From contig NZ_JAHLDM010000024.1 of assembly GCF_018861295.1 (NCBI RefSeq), positions 22,362 to 86,361 of the forward strand: a stretch of DNA of 64,000 bases, given 5' to 3'. Under the pieces are notes generated by a model. That model was not told the DNA's origin. It saw only the letters and a program-made list of their open reading frames with translations, and did no database searches. The position numbers were made by a program, and so were the translations under genes. The stretch is from Clostridium_AD estertheticum_D. GTDB taxonomy: Bacteria; Bacillota; Clostridia; Clostridiales; Clostridiaceae. This document shows, one piece after another, positions 1 to 8,501 of the stretch. The stretch's first letter is position 1. Each line of letters starts with the position of its first letter.

Positions 1-676
1 TTATACAGGTTTTAAGAAGTGCTTCTGCCATTCTATTTTGCATAAAAGCTTCATTTGTATTACTAAAGTATACTTCAAAAATATGGCTCATTATATCAGC
101 TGTACCTGCTGCTGTTTGATTTGCAGGCACTGAAAATGTATAAGTAGGGTCTAATATTGAAAACTTAGGTGCCATATTTTTATTACCAGTGCCTAATTTT
201 TCACTAGTTTCTAGATTTGTAATTACTGCTCCTGCATCCATTTCAGAACCAGTCGCCGCTAATGTTAATATAGTTGCAATTGGGAGAACTTTACTTATTT
301 TTCTTGGATCAAGTACAATGTCCCATGCATCACCATCATAATAATAGCCAGCTGCTATTACCTTTGAGCAGTCAATTACACTTCCTCCACCTACAGCAAG
401 TATAAGTTCTACTTTATTTTCTCTGCATATTTCAATCCCTTTTTTTACGCTTGATATTCTTGGGTTAGGCTCTACACCTGATAACTCGAAGAAGTTTATT
501 TTATTTTTGTTAAATATATCTGTGATTTTACCATATAATCCGCTTTTCTTTATGCTACCACCACCGTAAACAAGCAAAACTTTAGAACCATACTTCTTTA
601 CGTTTTCTGCAAGTTTATCTATTTTATCTTTTCCAAAAAATACTTCTGTTGGTATTGAATAATCAAAATTTAACAT
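1..676 (-). CDS. Iron-containing alcohol dehydrogenase (butanol dehydrogenase-like), partial
   Basis: The N-terminal ~225 residues are visible; the C-terminus lies beyond the left edge. I translated it from the ATG at 674-676, which follows a good AAAGGAG site. The protein opens with an FDY.IPTEVFFG stretch and has a GGGSIKKSG nucleotide loop, an AVGGGSVID motif and a TGSEM segment, all typical of group III Fe-ADH of the BdhA/BdhB/YqdH type. A GTADIMSH segment supplies the first Asp and His metal ligands; the last two His ligands are outside the window. The likely role is NAD(P)H-dependent reduction of an aldehyde to an alcohol in the cytosol. It lies 48 bases after the MBL gene on the same strand and probably shares its transcript. 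Confidence 0.9.
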   Translation of the reverse strand, partial: MLNFDYSIPTEVFFGKDKIDKLAENVKKYGSKVLLVYGGGSIKKSGLYGKITDIFNKNKINFFELSGVEPNPRISSVKKGIEICRENKVELILAVGGGSVIDCSKVIAAGYYYDGDAWDIVLDPRKISKVLPIATILTLAATGSEMDAGAVITNLETSEKLGTGNKNMAPKFSILDPTYTFSVPANQTAAGTADIMSHIFEVYFSNTNEAFMQNRMAEALLKTCI

Positions 677-724
677 TTTATAATCTCCTTTATTTTAATA
701 TTAGATTTATTTATACATAACTTA

Positions 725-1474
725 TTACAATTTCATAACCACTTTTTTCTCCAAAGAATTGAAGCCTTCTGGAGTATGAGTTGATAAATAAACTGTATCG
801 TTTTGCTTAATAAATTCTCTAACATTTGATAAAGTTTTAATGGCTAAATCTTTGTCCTCAAATACAACCGAGAGTTCATTCCTTCTTAAGGCCTCATCTG
901 TGTATGTTATATCCCCATGAATCATATAATATAATGCATTATCTTCTACAACAACTATGGAATTCCCATTAGTATGACCAGGTGCAGGCAACATCCTAAC
1001 CCCATCAGCTATTATCTGACTGCTCTCAAAGTTTTTGTATTTGCCATCCTCAAAATTAACTTTGGTTATGTTTTTTGCATCCAATTTCATATCATTTGCT
1101 TCAGTTTCAGATATATAAATTTTAGAGTCATTAAATAATCTCAACTCTCCAGAATGATCAGGATGTTTATGAGTAATTACAACCTTATCAATATCAGAAG
1201 GTTTATATCCAACATTTTTTAGAGCTGTTACAAAGTCAGCAATTTTCTCTCCCATGTATAACATTTGATTTGGAGTTCGTTCAAAAGGTGCTGTTTCAAC
1301 TGGAAGTCCTGTGTCTACTAAAATAAGTTCTTTTCCTGTGTCTATTAAATAATTCTGTAAACTAGCTGGGTATACTTTATTTTGGTCCACATCTTCTTTC
1401 TTCATAGAGCCGCCTAGTGCAAACGCCTCCCTCATCTCGCCATTTTTATAAAATTTTAAAGCTATAATTTTCAT
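725..1474 (-). CDS. MBL-fold metallo-hydrolase, lactonase-like
   Basis: A 249-residue single-domain protein with the metallo-beta-lactamase signature ITHKHPDHSGEL (HxHxDH), a following PAPGHTNG loop, and a late TYTDE/STHTPEG segment. The intact metal site suggests an active dinuclear hydrolase. The general resemblance is to the N-acyl-homoserine-lactonase/glyoxalase-II-like branch, but the substrate cannot be read from the sequence. It has no signal peptide, so it is probably cytosolic. The ATG follows AAAGGAGAG. It is the first gene of a two-gene unit with the alcohol dehydrogenase, so a detoxification or fermentation role is possible (inference). A perfect palindrome lies about 80 bases upstream. 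Confidence 0.85.
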   Translation of the reverse strand: MKIIALKFYKNGEMREAFALGGSMKKEDVDQNKVYPASLQNYLIDTGKELILVDTGLPVETAPFERTPNQMLYMGEKIADFVTALKNVGYKPSDIDKVVITHKHPDHSGELRLFNDSKIYISETEANDMKLDAKNITKVNFEDGKYKNFESSQIIADGVRMLPAPGHTNGNSIVVVEDNALYYMIHGDITYTDEALRRNELSVVFEDKDLAIKTLSNVREFIKQNDTVYLSTHTPEGFNSLEKKVVMKL

Positions 1475-1554
1475 TTTACTCTCTCCTTTTAATATCTAAT
1501 ATTTAGTAACGATTCCTGTAACTATTTTAGTATTAACACCTACTATTAATAAAT

Positions 1555-1574
1555 ATGTTAATACATATTAACAT
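1555..1574. promoter_or_regulatory. Palindromic operator candidate upstream of MBL-ADH unit
   Basis: Perfect inverted repeat with 9-bp arms ATGTTAATA and TATTAACAT and a 2-base spacer, about 80 bases before the MBL start. A further GTATTAACA half-site lies about 25 bases towards the gene. The arms resemble Rex half-sites (TGTTAA/TTAACA), but the spacing is six bases rather than four, so Rex binding is doubtful. The regulator is unknown. Confidence 0.5.
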
Positions 1575-1691
1575 TTTATCATATTTTACATCTATTGTGC
1601 AAAATTAAATTTTATACAATTAACTTCTTGTTTATAATATACATTCTTTTAATCTTAATGTCAATAGTTTTAACTTAAATATCCCCCACCA

Positions 1692-2714
1692 TTAATAAGA
1701 AGAAACCGTTAACCTATTTATTCCACAAAGGGTATTGACAACAGAAAAAATTAATACAGCTGCTAAATTCGCTGTAACATCATCTTGATCAAATCTTGGT
1801 GAAACTTCAGCTATATCAAAACTTACTACCTTATTTGACCTTAAAATGTATTTAAGAAACTTTAATACGCGTTCAGGATCTAACCCAAGTGGCTGTGATG
1901 AACTTACTCCTGGTGCAAAAGCTGTAGAAAATACATCGGAGCATATAGTTACATATAGATAATCTTTTAATTTTATAAAGTCATCTATATCTTCCATCAG
2001 CTTCCAATTGTCATTATCTATAATATCCTTTGCAAGCATATATTTAACTCCAAGTGTATCAGCTGTTTTAAAAAGATCTATAGTGTTACTGTGTTTTTGA
2101 ACTCCAATACATAGATAAGAATATTCAAGTTCTCTCTCTATACAAATATCTGCAATTTGTCTAAACATTGTTCCGGAGCTGGTTACTTGTGTACAAGGTC
2201 TCAAATCAAAGTGAGCATCAAAATTTATTATCCCGATATTAGGTTTTTTTCTTTTTTGTGATAAGTAATTTAATGTACCCATATAATTTCCAAAAGCGAC
2301 TTCGTGACCACCGCCCAAAACAATAGGAAAAAGATTTAAGCTCAAAACCTTTTCGATTGCTTTCGATAATAGATCTTGGCTTTCTTCAAGAGTACAGTCC
2401 TCACAGCATATATCTCCTACATCAAAAAGTTTTACTTCCTTTGAAAAATCACATGGCAAATTGGATAATTCTTTTCTTATGCTTTTGGGACCATTAGCTG
2501 CTCCTGTCCTACCACCATTACGCCTTACGCCTTCATCACAACAAAATCCAATAAAAGCGAATCCTAGTTTTCCTGTATAGAGAATTAAATCATCTCTCTT
2601 TAAATCTATTATCTTTACACATTGATGCCATCTAAAAGCATCATAATTGCTTTCACTATCAGTTCGTCCCTGCCAAACTCCTTCATTTGTTATTTTATAA
2701 TTTTTATCAAACAT
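1692..2714 (-). CDS. hutG: Formimidoylglutamase
   Basis: A 340-residue arginase/ureohydrolase-family enzyme that hydrolyses N-formimidoyl-L-glutamate to glutamate and formamide. Manganese-binding motifs are visible: GGGHE at about 134-138, NFDAHFD at about 164-170 (Asp166, His168, Asp170), CSDVF near 259 and SFDIAEVSP near 299. The N-terminal extension is that of formimidoylglutamases rather than arginases. The start follows a GGGAGG site. A terminator-like hairpin separates it from the rest of the hut operon, so it is probably transcribed from its own promoter. Together with ftcD plus the cyclodeaminase it gives the locus two alternative last steps of histidine breakdown. Confidence 0.93.
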   Translation of the reverse strand: MFDKNYKITNEGVWQGRTDSESNYDAFRWHQCVKIIDLKRDDLILYTGKLGFAFIGFCCDEGVRRNGGRTGAANGPKSIRKELSNLPCDFSKEVKLFDVGDICCEDCTLEESQDLLSKAIEKVLSLNLFPIVLGGGHEVAFGNYMGTLNYLSQKRKKPNIGIINFDAHFDLRPCTQVTSSGTMFRQIADICIERELEYSYLCIGVQKHSNTIDLFKTADTLGVKYMLAKDIIDNDNWKLMEDIDDFIKLKDYLYVTICSDVFSTAFAPGVSSSQPLGLDPERVLKFLKYILRSNKVVSFDIAEVSPRFDQDDVTANLAAVLIFSVVNTLCGINRLTVSSY

Positions 2715-2805
2715 AATAATTAGCCTCCCAGATTATTTATAAAAATACATAGCTATCATCATTATATTTTGAATATAATGTTCAATCTGCTAAACATATT
2801 AAAAA

Positions 2806-2841
2806 ACAACCCAAGGCAAATGATGATTTACCTTGGGTTGT
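2806..2841 (-). terminator. Rho-independent terminator of the hut operon
   Basis: A 16-bp stem with one mismatch (arms 2806-2821 and 2826-2841) with a short loop, followed on the minus strand by a T6 tract. It sits directly after the cyclodeaminase stop and before hutG, implying that the hutH-to-cyclodeaminase transcript ends here. Confidence 0.85.
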
Positions 2842-2848
2842 AGCCCTA

Positions 2849-3469
2849 TTATATAACTACTTTACTAAGTATGCGTTTTTCTCTCTCAACTACATTTGTT
2901 TCAAGAACGGATACTTTTTTTTCAAACATAGCTACAAACTCACTGTCATTTATTGAGGATAAGTTTATTTTCACATTGTAAAGAGCTGATAGAACTGCAC
3001 TTCTCGCCATCATAGCTGACACAGCAGCATCTGTTACTGCATTTTTATTTCCATGTTCTACTGCTTTTTCTGAATATTCCATAAGTCTATATGCGTTTTC
3101 TGCTATTTTGTATGGAGTCTCTGATGCATGCTTTAATGCATTTTGGATAATTTCTTTTCTTATAGCTTTTTCTTCATCATTGTTTTTTGGTAATTTGAAG
3201 GCATCCATTACACCATGAAAAGATTCTGAATCTGCATCAATATATTCTATAAACTTTTCTTTATATTTATTTGCTTGTTCATAAACTTCTTTCATCGTAA
3301 CTTCACTATCTTCATAACCTTTTTTGCCAATGGTTAAACTTGCAACCATTGAAACAAGTGCTGCCGCAGATGCACCTGATAGTGCCGCAATACTACCCCC
3401 TCCTGGGACAGGACAATTTTGAGAAGTTTGATCAATGAATTCTCTAACACTTTTATCAACTAATAGCAT
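2849..3469 (-). CDS. Formimidoyltetrahydrofolate cyclodeaminase
   Basis: A 206-residue all-helical protein of the FTCD_C/FchA family. It converts 5-formimidoyl-THF to 5,10-methenyl-THF and ammonia, passing the formimino carbon of histidine into the folate pool. The family signature PVPGGGSIAALSGASAAALVSMVASLT is present near residues 20-46. It follows the glutamate formimidoyltransferase gene by 70 bases, so the two domains fused in mammalian FTCD are separate genes here. It is the last gene before the operon terminator. A serine-cycle type methenyl-THF cyclohydrolase role (FchA) is possible, but the context favours the cyclodeaminase. Confidence 0.88.
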   Translation of the reverse strand: MLLVDKSVREFIDQTSQNCPVPGGGSIAALSGASAAALVSMVASLTIGKKGYEDSEVTMKEVYEQANKYKEKFIEYIDADSESFHGVMDAFKLPKNNDEEKAIRKEIIQNALKHASETPYKIAENAYRLMEYSEKAVEHGNKNAVTDAAVSAMMARSAVLSALYNVKINLSSINDSEFVAMFEKKVSVLETNVVEREKRILSKVVI

Positions 3470-3539
3470 AATAATGTTCTCCTCCCTCTATATTTTAGAC
3501 ATAACATGAATAATTGCCTAAAATAATCCTGTTAATTCC

Positions 3540-4436
3540 TTATTCTGAAAGTTTCTTTTCAAGTATTTGACTTATATCAAAGTTTTCTATTTGAAGATAA
3601 TATTCAGCACAGTCTATTAGTGCTTTCATAGGAACCAATCCAATAACTTCACTACCAACAACGGCTACTCCATAACGCTGAGCTTCCATTTTAACCATTT
3701 CATGTGCTCTGTATACAGAAGTCTTTTCATAATTTACAAGATTCATAGAAATTTGAACTATATTTCTTTCTTCAAGTTTAACGCCCATGGCCTTTACAAA
3801 TCTAAGTCCGCCTCCTATAAATCTTACCTTTTTAGCAATTGCAGTTGCAATTTCCATATTGTCTGTGCCTAAGTTAACATTGTATGCTACAAGTGGAAAT
3901 CTAGCGCCTATAACCATGCATCCACTTTTTTCATTCATTTCACATGGACCAAAATCAGGTTTCCATTCTGGAAGTTTTATTTTTTCGAAAAATCCTTCAT
4001 ACTGACCTTTTCTAATATTAGCAAGATTTGTTCGTGATGTGCAAGTAGCTGCATCCTCATAAAGATAAACAGGTATATTTAATTCTTCTCCTACCTTCTT
4101 TCCAAGTTCTTTAGCCATCAAGACACATTCCTCTGTGGTAACATCTTGAATTGGAATAAATGGAACAACATCTGTAGCTCCCATCCTTGGATGAGCACCC
4201 TTTTGAGTTCTCATATCTATAAGTTCTGATGCTCTTTTAATTAGCTTAAAAGCTGCCTTTTTAGCATCTTCAGGTGTAGCAACAAATGTAACGACTGTCC
4301 TGTTATGGTCTTTATCGGAAGAATAGTCAAGTAATTTTACATTTTCTGTGTTTCTTATCTCGTCAACTATACTTTCAATTATTTGCTTATTTCTGCCTTC
4401 ACTAAAATTTGGAACACATTCTACTAATTTTGCCAT
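3540..4436 (-). CDS. ftcD: Glutamate formimidoyltransferase
   Basis: A 298-residue protein matching the N-terminal formiminotransferase half of FTCD. It transfers the formimino group from N-formimidoyl-glutamate to tetrahydrofolate, releasing glutamate. It begins MAKLVECVPNFSEGR and carries the conserved LDYSSDKDHNRTV and KGAHPRMGATDVVPF blocks with the catalytic-loop histidine (GAHPRMG). Its length fits a free-standing transferase; the cyclodeaminase is the next gene. It lies 30 bases downstream of hutI behind an AAAGGAG site, clearly within the hut operon. Confidence 0.94.
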   Translation of the reverse strand: MAKLVECVPNFSEGRNKQIIESIVDEIRNTENVKLLDYSSDKDHNRTVVTFVATPEDAKKAAFKLIKRASELIDMRTQKGAHPRMGATDVVPFIPIQDVTTEECVLMAKELGKKVGEELNIPVYLYEDAATCTSRTNLANIRKGQYEGFFEKIKLPEWKPDFGPCEMNEKSGCMVIGARFPLVAYNVNLGTDNMEIATAIAKKVRFIGGGLRFVKAMGVKLEERNIVQISMNLVNYEKTSVYRAHEMVKMEAQRYGVAVVGSEVIGLVPMKALIDCAEYYLQIENFDISQILEKKLSE

Positions 4437-4466
4437 ACTATTATCTCCTTTGCTATTTAGGATTAA

Positions 4467-5720
4467 TTATATATTAACAACTACATTTCCATCTTTAATT
4501 ACTTTCTCCACAATGTTTATACCCGTATTATATGGTATAAAATTATAAGAAGGATATTTCAAAATAACAATGTCACCCTTCTTACCAGGGTCTATACTTC
4601 CAATTGAATCTGCTCTACCCACTGCGGCAGCACCATTTATTGTAAGCGCCGTTATAGCCTCTTCCATACTCATCTTCATATATATAGCTGCCACTGCAAA
4701 TACCAAAGGGATTGAATATGTAAAACAACTCCCTGGATTAAAGTCTGATGCCAGTGCTACGCCGCATCCACTATCAATCATCTCCCTTGCTCTTGCATAT
4801 GGCTCTTTTAAGCAAAATGCAGTACATGGAAGGAGAGTCGAAATTACTTTTTTCGCAGCCATTGCCTTTATTCCCTCGTCTGAAGCATGTAATAAATGAT
4901 CAGCAGATATTGCCCCCACCTCTGCTGCAAGCTCTGAACCTCCAAGAGTGACAATTTCATCTGCATGAATTTTAAGTTTAAAACCCATTTCTTTTGCTTT
5001 TAAAAGAATTTTCCGTGATTCCTCTACAGAAAAAACCTTGTCTTCGCAAAAGACATCACAAAACTCTGCAAGATTTTCATATTTAATAACAGGGAGCACA
5101 TTATCTATAATGAAGTCAATATACTCATTATTTTTTCCTTTATATTCAGGCGGAATTGAATGAGCACCTAAAAATGTAATTGCGAGGTCCATAACATGCT
5201 CTTCATTAAGTTTCTTCATAACCTTAAGCTGCTTTATTTCCGTATCTAAATCAAGACCATAGCCACTTTTACCTTCCACAGTTGTTACTCCAAGCTTAAT
5301 CATGTCATTAAGCCTTTCAAACCCAACATTATAAAGTTCCTTAAATGAAGCATTCCTTGTTGCTTTTACTGTGTTTTGTATTCCACCGCCTCTCTCCATT
5401 ATATCCATATAGCTATCTCCCCTGAGTCTCCAAGCAAATTCGTCTGCCCTATAGCCACCAAATATAAAATGAGTGTGAGAGTCTACAAATCCTGGAAGCA
5501 CACATTTATTAGATGCGTCTATAACTTCAAAATCTTCTTCATTATAAGTTTTCAATATTTCTTCTGTAGTATTAACAGCTTTAATTATGCCACCTTCAAT
5601 AACAACGGCCCCATTTTTAATGGTATGAATATTTTTCATTTCCTCACCGTATTTTGCTTTGAACCCGCTACAAGTAACAAGCTCTGCGGCATTTATTATA
5701 AGTAAATCTTTTTTTATCAT
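4467..5720 (-). CDS. hutI: Imidazolonepropionase
   Basis: An amidohydrolase-superfamily enzyme of about 417 residues that hydrolyses 4-imidazolone-5-propionate to N-formimidoyl-glutamate. Metal-ligand motifs visible in order are DSHTHFIFGG, FLGAHSIP, LKIHADEI, SADHLLHA and ALASDFNPG. I chose the ATG at 5718-5720, which gives MIKKDLLIINA, because a GAGAGGGATG site precedes it. An upstream in-frame ATG at 5751-5753 would overlap the hutU stop and has no comparable site. It lies 22 bases after hutU. Confidence 0.95.
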   Translation of the reverse strand: MIKKDLLIINAAELVTCSGFKAKYGEEMKNIHTIKNGAVVIEGGIIKAVNTTEEILKTYNEEDFEVIDASNKCVLPGFVDSHTHFIFGGYRADEFAWRLRGDSYMDIMERGGGIQNTVKATRNASFKELYNVGFERLNDMIKLGVTTVEGKSGYGLDLDTEIKQLKVMKKLNEEHVMDLAITFLGAHSIPPEYKGKNNEYIDFIIDNVLPVIKYENLAEFCDVFCEDKVFSVEESRKILLKAKEMGFKLKIHADEIVTLGGSELAAEVGAISADHLLHASDEGIKAMAAKKVISTLLPCTAFCLKEPYARAREMIDSGCGVALASDFNPGSCFTYSIPLVFAVAAIYMKMSMEEAITALTINGAAAVGRADSIGSIDPGKKGDIVILKYPSYNFIPYNTGINIVEKVIKDGNVVVNI

Positions 5721-5742
5721 AAATACATCCCTCTCAACCATA

Positions 5743-7770
5743 TTACTTATCAAAATGCTTACTAACAGTATCCGCTACGAGCTTTTCATTTGTTAAATAT
5801 GGAATAGTAACATGGTCTGTTCCCCTATGTGTCTTATTAAATTCTATGGCTGTTTCTATTGAATGCTCATTTCTTGCCCAAGAACGTCTTGCAACTCCAC
5901 TCATAACATCCCAGGAAAGCGCAGATTTAATTATCTCATCTACTCTATAACTTCCGTCAAGTACAAGACCAAATCCTCCATTTATAGATTTCCCAATTCC
6001 AACACCACCTCCATTATGAAGTGCTACAAGACTCATACCCCTTGCTGCATTTCCTGCAAAACATTGCACAGCCATATCTGCCATAACGTTACTTCCATCT
6101 TTTATATTAGAAGTTTCTCTAAATGGTGAATCAGTACCGCTTACATCATGATGATCTCTACCCATCATAACAGGCCCTATCTCTCCATTTCTTACCATTT
6201 CATTGAATTTAAGAGCTATTTTTATTCTTCCTGTAGCATCCTGATAAAGAATTCTTGCTTTGGTACCAACCACAAGATTGTTTTTTTCTGCATCCCTTAT
6301 CCAATTATAGTTATCTCTATCTTGATATCTTCTATTTGGATCTATACAGCTCATTGCAGCATGATCTGTTTTTATTAAGTCCTCATTCTTTCCACTTAAA
6401 CATACCCATCTAAATGGTCCATATCCATAATCAAATAGCTGTGGTCCCATTATATCTTCTACGTAAGATGGAAATATAAAGCCATCCTTTTCATCTACTC
6501 CATTTTTGGATATTTCCTTAACCCCAGCATCATAAATTGCTTTCATAAATGAGTTACCATAATCGAAGAAATATGTTCCTCTTTCAACCAATGTTTTTAT
6601 AAGTTCAAAATGACGTCTTAAACTCTTATCAACTAATTTACAAAACGTGTCCCTATCCTTAGCAAGAAGCTCTGTTCTTTCCTTAAATGTTACTCCCTTA
6701 GGACAATAACCACCTTCATATACAGCATGACAGGATGTTTGGTCAGATAACAAATCAATCTTTTTGTTGTTTTTCACTATATACTCTAGCAAATCAACTA
6801 TATTTCCATGATATCCAATTGACATTGGCTCTTTCTTTTTCAAATACTCCTCGGCAATTTCAAATACCTCATCAAGATCTGATGATTGCCTCATAAGCCA
6901 TCCTTGATCAAGTCTTGTTTGAATTCTTGATTCATCAACCTCAGCTACAATCCCTACACTATTTGCTATTTCAATTGCTTTTGGCTGAGCACCGCTCATA
7001 CCACCCAAACCTGATGTTACAAATATATGACCTCTTAAGTCACTATCATTGGGAATTCCAAGCTTCATTCTGCCTGCATTTAATAAAGTATTGTAAGTAC
7101 CATGAACTATGCCCTGAGGTCCTATATACATCCATCCGCCTGCAGTCATTTGTCCATAATTTGCAACACCCATTTCCTCTGCTATTTCCCAATCCTTTTG
7201 ATTATCAAACATGCCTATCATTAGTGCATTTGTAATTATTACTCTTGGTGCATCAGGTTTTGATTTGAAAAGTCCAAGAGGATGTCCTGATTCTAAAACC
7301 AAAGTTTGATCTTGAGTCATTATTTCTAGATATTTCTTTATAAGTCTATATTGCATCCAATTTTGGCATACACTTCCTGTTTCACCGTAAGTAACAAGCT
7401 CATAAGGATATAAAGCCACATCAGAATCAAGATTATTATCAATCATTACCTGAAAAGCTTTACCTTCGGTGGATTTTCCTTCATATTCATCTATTGATTT
7501 TCCATATATCCTACCTTCGGGCCGAAATCTGTATCCATATATTCTGCCTCTTGTAGTAAGTTCATTCATAAATTCTGGTATAAGCACTTCATGATATTTC
7601 TCTGGAATATAACGAAGTGCATTCTTAAGTGATATTTCTGTCTGAGATTTTGAAAGATGGAAGCCTCTATCTGGAGCTCTCCTTATCCCCCTAACAAATT
7701 CAGGCATATTAGGCAAATAATCATCTAAAGAAATTGTCATAGCATCTTTAATATTCATATTGCTAATCAT
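5743..7770 (-). CDS. hutU: Urocanate hydratase
   Basis: A 675-residue urocanase that uses NAD+ as an electrophilic cofactor to convert urocanate to imidazolonepropionate. Typical blocks include GWMYIGPQGIVHGT, FVTSGLGGMSGAQPKA, SCHAVYEGGYCP and MMGRDHHDVSGTDSPF, plus the late LHNGGGVGIGKSINGG. The length corresponds to the long urocanase form rather than the ~555-residue Bacillus/Pseudomonas form. The start follows GGAAGGA. It is in the hut operon between hutD and hutI. Confidence 0.97.
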   Translation of the reverse strand: MISNMNIKDAMTISLDDYLPNMPEFVRGIRRAPDRGFHLSKSQTEISLKNALRYIPEKYHEVLIPEFMNELTTRGRIYGYRFRPEGRIYGKSIDEYEGKSTEGKAFQVMIDNNLDSDVALYPYELVTYGETGSVCQNWMQYRLIKKYLEIMTQDQTLVLESGHPLGLFKSKPDAPRVIITNALMIGMFDNQKDWEIAEEMGVANYGQMTAGGWMYIGPQGIVHGTYNTLLNAGRMKLGIPNDSDLRGHIFVTSGLGGMSGAQPKAIEIANSVGIVAEVDESRIQTRLDQGWLMRQSSDLDEVFEIAEEYLKKKEPMSIGYHGNIVDLLEYIVKNNKKIDLLSDQTSCHAVYEGGYCPKGVTFKERTELLAKDRDTFCKLVDKSLRRHFELIKTLVERGTYFFDYGNSFMKAIYDAGVKEISKNGVDEKDGFIFPSYVEDIMGPQLFDYGYGPFRWVCLSGKNEDLIKTDHAAMSCIDPNRRYQDRDNYNWIRDAEKNNLVVGTKARILYQDATGRIKIALKFNEMVRNGEIGPVMMGRDHHDVSGTDSPFRETSNIKDGSNVMADMAVQCFAGNAARGMSLVALHNGGGVGIGKSINGGFGLVLDGSYRVDEIIKSALSWDVMSGVARRSWARNEHSIETAIEFNKTHRGTDHVTIPYLTNEKLVADTVSKHFDK

Positions 7771-7835
7771 TTATTATCCTTCCTTTCTATATTTTAATTT
7801 ACTTACATTTTAGTAAAGAATCGTCATTAAAACAT

Positions 7836-8486
7836 CTATTTTTTAAGTTTGTCCTTTTTTCTAAATATTGAAGCTCTTATAATACTAGATTCTTCCTGAC
7901 TACTACTATAAATCTTAAGTTCTGAATTATTTTCTTTCTCTGTTGTAGTTACTAATACTAAATCACCTTTATTAAGATTTATTGTTTTCTTTGTTCCTGT
8001 AACTATTTTCACATCACCTTTCACTACGTAAAAAGCTTCTGTTATTTGAGAAAACTTTAAAGCAGCATTCACATTGTTGTATAATATTATCTCTTTAGTC
8101 TCACCTTTATTAAAAAAAATTGATTCTAATTTTCCATTATAATCTTGTGCCATCATTAAATTAAAATCTATTACCTTACCAAAACTTGTTGTTGTCCACT
8201 CTCCACTAAAATTATCCTGTTCAAAACTTTTTAGCACAGCATTATAATGTCCTTCATGTTTAAGAAGTATTTCTCCTTCAATAATCATAATAATCCTAGA
8301 TATTCCAGGTAAAGATGTAAATATAGATTCTTCTACCTCAACCTTTGCAGAACTTATCCTCCATTTAAAATTACGATCAACATATAGTGAATCCTTAGGA
8401 TAAATACTAAACTCAGTTGTTGTACCCCCAGACCATTTACTTGTTTTATGTTGCTGTTTTCTAATTATTTCGATGTTGTAAGACAT
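7836..8486 (-). CDS. hutD: HutD/Ves-family protein
   Basis: A 216-residue double-cupin-like protein with the HutD signature near the N-terminus (KTSKWSGGTTTEFSIYP, followed by FKWRISSAKVEVEESIFTSLPG). In pseudomonads HutD is thought to limit hut expression or buffer urocanate; it is not known to be catalytic. The start follows AGGAGGATT, 15 bases after the permease gene. The C-terminal ~25 residues are Ser/Lys-rich. Placement between the permease and hutU supports a regulatory or urocanate-sensing role in this operon (inference). Confidence 0.88.
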   Translation of the reverse strand: MSYNIEIIRKQQHKTSKWSGGTTTEFSIYPKDSLYVDRNFKWRISSAKVEVEESIFTSLPGISRIIMIIEGEILLKHEGHYNAVLKSFEQDNFSGEWTTTSFGKVIDFNLMMAQDYNGKLESIFFNKGETKEIILYNNVNAALKFSQITEAFYVVKGDVKIVTGTKKTINLNKGDLVLVTTTEKENNSELKIYSSSQEESSIIRASIFRKKDKLKK

Positions 8487-8501
8487 TTATAAATCCTCCT
8501 G

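Noticed and set aside
1555..1574. Rex operator
   Set aside because: Half-sites fit, but the spacing is six rather than four bases, so I list it only as an unassigned palindrome.
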